Origin: CAYONP01 sp964405335
Lineage (GTDB): Bacteria; Armatimonadota; UBA10988
NCBI GenBank assembly: GCA_964405335.1
Contig: CAYONP010000005.1
Span: 34,071-98,070, forward strand
Direction of reading: 5' to 3'
Length of the DNA: 64,000 nt
The position numbers and the translations under genes are program-made. The notes beneath the pieces are model-generated. The model worked only from the letters and a program-made list of their open reading frames with translations, had not been told where the DNA came from and did no database searches. Below are positions 1-7,076 of this stretch, one piece after another. Position 1 is the first letter of the stretch. The number at the start of each line of letters is the position of its first letter.

Positions 1-333
1 CTGGGCGAGCCGTTCCAGGCCAAGTGGGACCCGATCCGCCGCCAGATGGGCTATGCCCGCCGGCTCGCCGAGCGGCTCGACCTGGCTCGGATGATGCCGC
101 GCCCGGAGCTCGCGTCGACCGGCTACTGCCTCGCCGGCGAGACCCAGATGCTGGTCTATCAGCCGGAGCCCGGCGCGCCCTTCACGGTCAAGCTGCCGCC
201 GGGCGCGTGGCGCGGCGAGCTGATCGACGCGCGCTCCGGCGAGTCGCAGGGCGTGACGGAGATTGCCGCGGCCGGCGAGCACCGCCTCGAGCCGCCGGGC
301 GAGACCGAGGTGGTGGTGCTGTTGTGGCGGTGA
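1..333 (+). CDS. Putative glycoside hydrolase / collagen-binding-domain protein, C-terminal part
   Basis: The frame is open from base 1, so the gene begins outside the window; 110 residues remain. The visible part contains a segment reading roughly LWDPIR-x-MGYARRLAERLDLARMMPRPELASTGYCLA, followed by a small beta-rich tail ending in VVVLLWR. This pattern is familiar from the C-terminus of DUF4038/putative collagen-binding-domain glycosidase-like proteins, where the last domain caps a TIM barrel. The catalytic part is not visible, so substrate cannot be assigned. Its stop lies 3 bp from the stop of the convergent gene on the other strand, with no hairpin terminator seen between them. Confidence 0.6.
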   Translation: MGEPFQAKWDPIRRQMGYARRLAERLDLARMMPRPELASTGYCLAGETQMLVYQPEPGAPFTVKLPPGAWRGELIDARSGESQGVTEIAAAGEHRLEPPGETEVVVLLWR

Positions 334-336
334 GGG

Positions 337-3318
337 TCAACGCACGCGCACCACGATCACCTCATCGGGCCCCAGTCGGCCGACCAGTCGCCGGCCCTCC
401 AGCCGGAGCGACGAGCCCGCGCCGGCGTAGAGCAAGCGCGACTCGCGCGCGCCCAGCTCGGCGTCGAGCTCGATGGTCGTCGTCCGGTCGCCGCCAGCGG
501 CGTTGAAGACCGTCAGGTAGACCGCGCCCCGCGCGGGATCGCCGTAGCGCTCGAGCCACACCTCGTCGCGATCGCCGCGGGCCAGCGTGAGCGGCTCCCA
601 GCCGGCGGCGGCGAGCTCGCGGATGACCGGGATGACGCGCTCGAACAGCGGCCGGTCGCGCTGGTACAACGTGGCGTTGTGCCAGTACGGGTCGTCGGCG
701 GCGTTGTGGCTGAAGAAGCTGGGAAAGACCGCGTAGAACAGGCAGCGCTCGAAGTAGCGCGTGACCCACTCGGGCCGGAAGCGTGAGTAATCGGTGTTGA
801 GCAGCAGGCAGTAGGGCTTCTGCCGGCACATCGCGCGGCGGAACAGCATGTCGGCGTCGCTGTTCGGCTGATACTCACCGCCCGGAGCCCAGTCGGTCTC
901 GATCCCGAGGACATCGAACAGCGGCGCCGCCGCGGCGAAGCGGCCGAGCACCGCGTTGGCGAAGAAGAGCCTGTCGCGCCCGTGGAGATCGTCGGCCATG
1001 GCGCGGCAGAACTCCCAGGTGTGCTGGAACCCGTAGGCGCAGACCTGCTTGCCGGCGGTCGTGTAGAGCAGCGGCAGGTCCATGACGCGCCAGTGCTCGC
1101 GACGATGGTTCGGCGTCGTCGCGGCCATCTCGAACGAGTCGATGTAGACGCCGTCGAGCTGCGGCGCGACGCCCTCGAAACGCGTCTCGAACCCGGGGTT
1201 GGCGAGCAGGTTCTCGCCACCCTCCTCGCGCAGCTCGACCTGGTCGAACCAGACCGTGCCGCGGTGGCCGCCGCGCAGCAGCAGGTGGAGCGAGACGCTG
1301 CGCACCGGCTTGGTCGGCTCGACCCGCACCTCGACGCGCTGCCAATCGCGCGCAGCGGGATCGAACGGCGCGACTTGGCCATAGAGCGGCGTGCCGTCGA
1401 CGTGGCTCAGGTCGAGGTAGAGCGAGAAGTCGTTGTCCGCCTCGCCGGTGACGCCCTCGGCGCGGCACCAGGCGCTGGCCACGATCGGCCGCGGCTCGGT
1501 CTGGTCGAGCACCACACTCTGCCGCGCGCCCGCGCCGGCCTCGGTCGTGCGGGTGCAGCGGATGGCGCCACTGCCCACGAGGCCGGCGGCCGGCTCGGCG
1601 ACAAAGCCCGCCTCCCACGCCGCCCAGCCGCTCAGCACCGGCCGGTCGGCGCGGGCGAAAGCCGCGTCGACGATCGACTGGTTCTGATCGGCTTGGGTCC
1701 AGCCCGCGTCGCCACGGGGCAGCTTCGGATCGGGGTTGGCGATCCACAGCGCACCATCGGACCAGGGCGCGTCGACGAGATGCCCGACCAGCTCACCGGC
1801 AGCGGTGTGGAAGCCCGACGAGAGCGCCGCCCGGGCGTTTCGCCGGCGCGCATGGCCGTCGTCGGCAGCCTCGGCCGTGAGCTGCGCCAACGCCGCCGCG
1901 GCGGTGCGCGGCGTCTCGGGCGGCATCGACATCCAGTAGCTCATCGGCTCGATGTAGACGAAGCTGTCGATGCCCTGCGCCTCGTCGAACGGCACGTTGT
2001 TGTCGCCCTCGTGGAACTGGAAGCCGAAGCTGGCGTGGTTCTGCACCGTGCTGATGTCGGTGAACGGCATCCAGATGCCCTCGCGCGTGACCCGCTTGAC
2101 GAACAGCTCCGAGTGCAGGTCGTAGTACCGCTGTAGCGCGGCGCGGAAGCCCCATTCGGGCTCGAAGCGGTAGAGCAGCAGCGAGAAGCTCGCCTCGCCG
2201 GGGGTGCGGCTGTCCTGGCTCAGGCCGAGGTCGAGGCTGGCGAACAGCTCGGCCGTGTCGGCGTTGTAGCCGAGGCGCACATGCTGGGGCCGGTCGAGCC
2301 GATAGCCGATCGCCAGCCCACGCGTTGCCGACCAGGCGGCGGCGCAGGGATAGCGGCTCATCGAGCCGGTCGCGCCGAGGCCGGTCTCGACCGGGTTCAG
2401 ATACTCGCCCTCGGCAATCGGCCGGGTGGTGCGCGGATCGTCGCCCCACTGTCCGCCGCGCAGGTCGACCGCGATCGGCCAGGTGATCGTGATTGCCCGG
2501 TCGGCGCCGGTCGTGTCGCGGACGGTGCCCTCCAAGCGGACCAGACCGGCCTCCATGGTCAATGTCTGCCTCAGCTCGAGACCGAGTTCGGCGCAGGTGC
2601 CGTGGAGCAGGTCGGGCTCCGGCTCCTGGTCGCGCACGTAGTGCGGGACAAGGAAGTCGCTGCCGGCGGCCACGTCGCGGAGCTGCAGCCGGTAGGTCAG
2701 CCAGTCGATCTCCTCGGCCGGCGGCGCGAGCAGCTCGGCCGGCCGTTCGATCGCCACGCCGTCGAAGCTCACCGCGCCGGCCGGCAGGTCGAGCTGCTTG
2801 AGGCTGAAGTCGTCGAACCAGACCACGCCGCGGTGTCCGCGAAAGAGGCCGTAGAAGGTCAGCCGCGCAATCGGCTTGGACGGCACCAGGCTGACCTCAC
2901 GGTACTCCCAGTCGTGCGTGCCGACACTGAAGTTGGCCGTCTGGCCCCACAGGTGCGTGCCGTCGGCATAGTCGATGTCGACGTAAAGGCTGTAGCCGCT
3001 GGTCGGACTGCCGTCGACGCCCTCGGCGCGGCTCCACCCGCCGGCGACCACCGGCAGCGGCCTGATCTGGTTCAGCTCGACCGTCTGTGCGGCGCCGCGC
3101 TGCTCGTGTTCGTCGGTCGAGGCACAGCGCGCGCCGCGACCGGTGCGCCCCTCGTCGACCAGCTCGTAGCCGAGCTCCCACGGCTGCCAGCCCTCGTCGC
3201 CGGCGGTGAACGAGCCGTTGCGGGCCAGCTCGCGGGCGTTCGCGTCGGCGCGGATCACTCGCTTGGCCACCGTCGACGCCGGCGCGGCCAAGAGCGCGGC
3301 CAGCAGGCAGGCGATCAT
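337..3318 (-). CDS. Secreted TIM-barrel glycosidase-like protein with an inserted carbohydrate-binding-like module
   Basis: 993 residues with a short hydrophobic N-terminus that could be a signal peptide. Residues about 33-178 and 556-698 are two related beta-sandwich modules; both contain an RxIV/RPLPVVA-type strand, a SLYxDLxxxDGTxLxGQ stretch and end in G-H-R-G-x-VWFD. Residues 180-380 look like the beta-rich N-domain of an alpha-galactosidase-type glycosidase. The barrel then starts near 385, is interrupted by the second module and resumes near 708 with LDGVYIDSFEM and later GIETDW, candidate acidic active-site strands. The C-terminal 100 residues form a beta-sandwich cap. It is the third gene of an oxidoreductase/beta-sandwich/glycosidase operon; the upstream stop is 1 bp away. 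The family and substrate are not recognised; the glycosidase-like reading is an inference from architecture. Confidence 0.6.
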   Translation of the reverse strand: MIACLLAALLAAPASTVAKRVIRADANARELARNGSFTAGDEGWQPWELGYELVDEGRTGRGARCASTDEHEQRGAAQTVELNQIRPLPVVAGGWSRAEGVDGSPTSGYSLYVDIDYADGTHLWGQTANFSVGTHDWEYREVSLVPSKPIARLTFYGLFRGHRGVVWFDDFSLKQLDLPAGAVSFDGVAIERPAELLAPPAEEIDWLTYRLQLRDVAAGSDFLVPHYVRDQEPEPDLLHGTCAELGLELRQTLTMEAGLVRLEGTVRDTTGADRAITITWPIAVDLRGGQWGDDPRTTRPIAEGEYLNPVETGLGATGSMSRYPCAAAWSATRGLAIGYRLDRPQHVRLGYNADTAELFASLDLGLSQDSRTPGEASFSLLLYRFEPEWGFRAALQRYYDLHSELFVKRVTREGIWMPFTDISTVQNHASFGFQFHEGDNNVPFDEAQGIDSFVYIEPMSYWMSMPPETPRTAAAALAQLTAEAADDGHARRRNARAALSSGFHTAAGELVGHLVDAPWSDGALWIANPDPKLPRGDAGWTQADQNQSIVDAAFARADRPVLSGWAAWEAGFVAEPAAGLVGSGAIRCTRTTEAGAGARQSVVLDQTEPRPIVASAWCRAEGVTGEADNDFSLYLDLSHVDGTPLYGQVAPFDPAARDWQRVEVRVEPTKPVRSVSLHLLLRGGHRGTVWFDQVELREEGGENLLANPGFETRFEGVAPQLDGVYIDSFEMAATTPNHRREHWRVMDLPLLYTTAGKQVCAYGFQHTWEFCRAMADDLHGRDRLFFANAVLGRFAAAAPLFDVLGIETDWAPGGEYQPNSDADMLFRRAMCRQKPYCLLLNTDYSRFRPEWVTRYFERCLFYAVFPSFFSHNAADDPYWHNATLYQRDRPLFERVIPVIRELAAAGWEPLTLARGDRDEVWLERYGDPARGAVYLTVFNAAGGDRTTTIELDAELGARESRLLYAGAGSSLRLEGRRLVGRLGPDEVIVVRVR

Positions 3319-3319
3319 G

Positions 3320-4891
3320 CTATCCTCCCGGCTCGTAGCCCCACCCGGCGAACCGCGCCGGGCCCGTGGCGCGAAAGCCGAGCACCCCGCGGCGCGTGTT
3401 GTTCGTGTCGCTCACGTAGACCTGGGTCGACTCGGCCAGTACCGCGCCGGCGGCGTCGCGGACCCGGATCTGGACCCGGTCGGTGACCACGATGCCCTCG
3501 AAGCGGTAGACCCGGCCCGGCTCGAGCCGGAGCGCATCGCTGTGCCACAGGACCCGGCCGTCAAGCGATTCGAGCCGCAGCTCGTCGCCCAGCGTACAGG
3601 CGAAGCCGGCGGCCAGCGACCCAGCGGCCTGGAACAGCAGTGAGACCGAGCCGGTGCCCTCGCCCGCCTCGACCTCCGTCGTCCAGACCCCCTGCACGCC
3701 CTCGGTGGCCAGGTGCAGCGCGGTGCCCTCGCCGGCGACCCGCAGGTCGCCGTCGCGGCTCCACTCGCCCGCCACCGCACGCCAGCCGTCGCCCAGCGTC
3801 GACTCGGGCGCGGCCGAGCTCGCCGCCTGCCCGAACTCCCAGAACGTGCCGGTGCCGTGCCAGATCATGAAGCCCAGCCCGCCGGCGCGGCCGCGCTCTT
3901 CCGGCAACAGCTCGAACGGCGGGCTGGCGGCCAGCTCGGCGCCGTCGGCCGAGAGCAGCCGCACGCGCACCTGGTCGCCGGCGATGGTCGCCTCGAGCTG
4001 GTATTCGGTGTCGTACTGCCAGACGCCCTGTGGCGACGACCAGAGCGCGGTCATCGGCAGCCGATAGAGCATCAGCCCGCCGTTGCCCCAGGTGCCGCCG
4101 AGCCAGCAGTTGAAGCCGCGCAGCAGCTCCGGATCGATACCGAACAGCAGGCCCGCGCCGCCGGCGCCCGGATCGACCTTGACCCGGCAGCGCCAGGTGC
4201 CTTCGGCGCCGCCCAGGCCGAGGTTGACCGCGGTGCTCCGCTCAACGGCGGCGATCTGCCGCAGCCCCTGCTGTTCCGGCGTCAGCCAGCGCCACTCGCC
4301 GGCCACGCCGCCCTCGCCGACCACGCGCCAATCGGTGCCCTCGCCGTGCCGCAGGCGGAGCTTGTTCGGCGCATCGGGCACCAGCGGCGAGAGCGGCTCG
4401 GCCACCTGCTCCCAGTTGTAGAACCGCGCCCGGCGCGTGCCCGGCAGGAGCGCCAGTTGCCCGGCGGCGGCGGTCTGCGCCGCCGGCACGTCGAGCCAGT
4501 CGCTCTGGCTCTGCAGCTCGCCGCGCTGGTCGAACATCTGGACCCGGATGCGCCCCGGCTCGATCACCGCCTCGAGCGTGTAGGGCGTGTAGTAGAGGCT
4601 CGGCGCGTAGTCGTCGGCCCAGAGCACCTCGCCGGCGGCGTCGCTGAGCCGAAACCCACCGCCGAGGGTGAGCCGCCAGCCGCGGCCGAGCGCGGCGTCG
4701 GTTTGGACCGCGATGCCGGCCTCGGCCGCGCCGGGTCCGCACTCGACGACCGCCCGCCAGCAGCCGCCGGCGGCGCTGCCGTCGAGCAGCAGCGGCCCGG
4801 CCTCGGGCGCGAGCTCGAGCAGCATCGCCCCGCCGGCGGTCAGGCCGGGCGCGGCGGTCAGCGTCAGGGCGGCCAGCCACATGGCAACCAT
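3320..4891 (-). CDS. Secreted protein with three concanavalin-like beta-sandwich modules
   Basis: 523 residues beginning MVAMWLAALTLTAAPGLTAG, a plausible signal peptide; this start lies 8 bp after the stop of the oxidoreductase gene (a second ATG is 9 bp further in). I see three related modules at about 40-165, 185-355 and 370-520. Each alternates short strands, contains a pattern like L-x-x-G-R-V/I-x-V/R-x-x-D-x-G-x-E/V-L-A and ends with a F/W-x-x-W/F-G-like strand. This is the style of LamG or 3-keto-disaccharide-hydrolase (DUF1080) beta-sandwiches, which bind or cleave sugars. No catalytic residues can be pointed to. Likely exported and acting with the two operon neighbours on a carbohydrate. 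Confidence 0.6.
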   Translation of the reverse strand: MVAMWLAALTLTAAPGLTAGGAMLLELAPEAGPLLLDGSAAGGCWRAVVECGPGAAEAGIAVQTDAALGRGWRLTLGGGFRLSDAAGEVLWADDYAPSLYYTPYTLEAVIEPGRIRVQMFDQRGELQSQSDWLDVPAAQTAAAGQLALLPGTRRARFYNWEQVAEPLSPLVPDAPNKLRLRHGEGTDWRVVGEGGVAGEWRWLTPEQQGLRQIAAVERSTAVNLGLGGAEGTWRCRVKVDPGAGGAGLLFGIDPELLRGFNCWLGGTWGNGGLMLYRLPMTALWSSPQGVWQYDTEYQLEATIAGDQVRVRLLSADGAELAASPPFELLPEERGRAGGLGFMIWHGTGTFWEFGQAASSAAPESTLGDGWRAVAGEWSRDGDLRVAGEGTALHLATEGVQGVWTTEVEAGEGTGSVSLLFQAAGSLAAGFACTLGDELRLESLDGRVLWHSDALRLEPGRVYRFEGIVVTDRVQIRVRDAAGAVLAESTQVYVSDTNNTRRGVLGFRATGPARFAGWGYEPGG

Positions 4892-4899
4892 CGCTTTCC

Positions 4900-6096
4900 T
4901 CACGCCGGATCGAAGCTGGGGATGTCGAGCAGCTCGCCGCCGCGGCGGCTCGATTCGTTGGCGATGATGCCCGGCACGGTCATCGCCAGCGCTTCGTAGA
5001 GGTTGACCTCCGGCTCGCGTTGCTCGACCAGCGCCATGACGAACTCGTGGGTCAGAAACGGGTGCGACCGCCCGTGCCCCGTGTCGCGGCGCATCAGCGG
5101 CGGGACCATGTGCCAGTAGTCGGGCAGCTCGCCGAGCGTGGTGCCGTCGGCGAGCAGCAGCCGGTGCGGCTGCCCGCCCGAGCCGGCCATGTAATAGGTG
5201 CCCTGGTCGCCGATCCACTGCGCCCGTTCGCCGTGGGCGTTGAGGTGCCAGCAGACGTTGCCCCGGAAGGCGTGCCCGCCGCTGGTCCGGAACATCGCCA
5301 CCTGGCTTTGGAACGGGTTCTGGTAGTCGTTGTTGTCGGCCCGAAAGGCCTCGTCATCGCCGCCGAGGCCGACGCAGCTCACCTGCGTCAGCCGCTCGCC
5401 GGTGACGCTGACCAGGAACGAGGTGGTGTGGGTCGGGTAGAGCATCGGGGTCAGGCCCCAGCGCCAGGTGCGCTGGCCGTCGCGCAGGAACAGCCCCTCG
5501 CGCTCGGCTCCGCGGAAGGGATGGTAATACTCGCCCTCGACATAGAGCAGCTCGCCGAACAGCCCGTCCTGATAGAGCCGCTTGGCGGTGATGGTCTCCC
5601 AGCGGTAGTGGCTGGTCTCGGCCATCATGTAGGTCAGGCCGGTGCGCTCTTTGACCGCTTTCAGCTCGCGCGCCTCGTCGAGCGTGAGGCAGGCCGGCAC
5701 GGCGCTGATCACATGCTTGCCGTGGGCAAAGCAGTCGAGCACGTGGCGGGCATGGTCGGGCGCGCCGGTGAAGACGGCCACCGCCTCGACCTGCGGGTCG
5801 GTGACCAGCACCTCGAGCGACGGGTAGCTCCGCTCGCAGCCATAGACCTGCTGCAGCCGTATGTTGCGCTCGGGGATCAGGTCGCTGACGGCATAGACCT
5901 CGCAGTTCGGGTGCTCGTGCCAGTGGAAGCTGCAGCCGAACCCGCCGCCGACCACACCGATGCGGATCTTGCGGTCGGAGGTCTGTTCCCAGGTCGGCAT
6001 CGCCGCCGCCAGCCGCGGTCCGAGCGCCAGGCCGGCGGCGGCGGCGCCGACCTGCAGGAAGGTCCGACGAGTGACAGCGGTCGACGGCTCGGGCAT
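4900..6096 (-). CDS. TAT-exported Gfo/Idh/MocA-family oxidoreductase lacking the EKP lysine
   Basis: 398 residues. The N-terminus has a twin-arginine signal (TRRTFLQVGAAAAG), so the folded protein is probably exported with its cofactor. A Rossmann motif GVVGGGFG follows near residue 47. Most family members have a CEKP motif whose lysine acts in hydride transfer; here the equivalent stretch is GKHVISAVPACLTLDEA, so Lys is replaced. The later segment MMAETSHYRWETI is typical of the subfamily sharing this SAVPA variant. It heads a three-gene operon with two secreted carbohydrate-active-type proteins. A sugar or inositol oxidoreductase role is the family expectation; whether this member is still a dehydrogenase is open. 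Confidence 0.85.
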   Translation of the reverse strand: MPEPSTAVTRRTFLQVGAAAAGLALGPRLAAAMPTWEQTSDRKIRIGVVGGGFGCSFHWHEHPNCEVYAVSDLIPERNIRLQQVYGCERSYPSLEVLVTDPQVEAVAVFTGAPDHARHVLDCFAHGKHVISAVPACLTLDEARELKAVKERTGLTYMMAETSHYRWETITAKRLYQDGLFGELLYVEGEYYHPFRGAEREGLFLRDGQRTWRWGLTPMLYPTHTTSFLVSVTGERLTQVSCVGLGGDDEAFRADNNDYQNPFQSQVAMFRTSGGHAFRGNVCWHLNAHGERAQWIGDQGTYYMAGSGGQPHRLLLADGTTLGELPDYWHMVPPLMRRDTGHGRSHPFLTHEFVMALVEQREPEVNLYEALAMTVPGIIANESSRRGGELLDIPSFDPA

Positions 6097-6142
6097 GACT
6101 CACTCCGCGGGGAGTTTTGGCCGGCCCGAGGCGGCTTCCCTC

Positions 6143-7006
6143 CTACTCGTCCGCGGGCTGCTCCGGCAGCGGCACAGTCGGCTCGCCGGTCACGGTCAGG
6201 CTCGAGTTGAGGCTGACCTTGAGCGTGTCGACCACCAGCGCATCGCAGGTCAGGTTGCCCCCCGTGACGACCTCGAGGCGCGACAGCGGCGCGTAGACCA
6301 GGCCGTCGAGCGTGGCGTGCCCTTTCCAGAAGATCGCCGCCGTCTTCCGGCTGGTCGAACCGAACACCACGCCGGCCAACGGCCCCTCGGTCGGCGCGCT
6401 CAACTCGAGGCGGCTCTGCTCGCCGCTGAAGCTCAGCGAGCCCGGATTGTCGCCGACGAAGAGCAGCGTCACGCCCTCGCCTTGGATCACCGTGTCGCGC
6501 GGCACCCACAGGTCGCCGTCGACAAAGGCATAGAGACCCGGCGCGAGAGTGATCTCCGAATCGCCACCGACGGTCAGGCCGCCGTAGTAGACGCCGGGTT
6601 GGAGGGTCAGCCGCAGCTCGTCGTCGAGCCAGACGCGTTCGTTCGAGCGGACTTCGTCGATCGCCGGCACCTGGAGGAAGGCATACGGGTTGTCCATCAC
6701 CCCGACCTGCACCGGCTGCGGGTCGATGCGGTGGCCATGCCAGGCCATGCCGCCGACCATGCCGATGGTCCCGTCCTCGGCCACCAGCGTGCCGCGGCCC
6801 ATGAACAGGCCGTGCACGTGCGAGCTGTTGACCTGCACGTCGCCGTGCTCGACGGTCAGCACCGCGTCGCCGTCCACCAGCAGGGCCATGGCCGTGTCGT
6901 CGGCGTTGAGGACCAGCACCGGCGGAGCGGTGACGAACCGCTGCCCCGCGGCGGCAACGGCCGCGGACACGAGCAGGAATGCGAGCCCATAGCGCGCCCA
7001 GAACAT
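6143..7006 (-). CDS. Secreted TadG-like beta-helix protein
   Basis: 287 residues with an N-terminal hydrophobic segment (about 5-20). The body resembles the C-terminal domain of TadG-type pilus-assembly and pseudopilus-associated proteins: repeated turns such as LQPGVYYGGLTVGG, LAPGLYAFVDGDLWV, GEGVTLLFVGDN, LSAPTEGPLAGVVFGS and LDGLVYAPLSRLEV, which build a parallel beta-helix. The usual TadG N-terminal pilin-like helix and von Willebrand domain are absent, so this is a free-standing version. It lies between the oxidoreductase operon and the GH95 gene, with 46 and 70 bp gaps. A structural or surface-matrix role is inferred; no enzyme motif was seen. Confidence 0.55.
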   Translation of the reverse strand: MFWARYGLAFLLVSAAVAAAGQRFVTAPPVLVLNADDTAMALLVDGDAVLTVEHGDVQVNSSHVHGLFMGRGTLVAEDGTIGMVGGMAWHGHRIDPQPVQVGVMDNPYAFLQVPAIDEVRSNERVWLDDELRLTLQPGVYYGGLTVGGDSEITLAPGLYAFVDGDLWVPRDTVIQGEGVTLLFVGDNPGSLSFSGEQSRLELSAPTEGPLAGVVFGSTSRKTAAIFWKGHATLDGLVYAPLSRLEVVTGGNLTCDALVVDTLKVSLNSSLTVTGEPTVPLPEQPADE

Positions 7007-7076
7007 GGCGGTTCACCCGTGCCGCGCCCGCGGCATAGCGCGATTCTGCGGTCGCGCCGTCGTCTCGTCAACCGCC

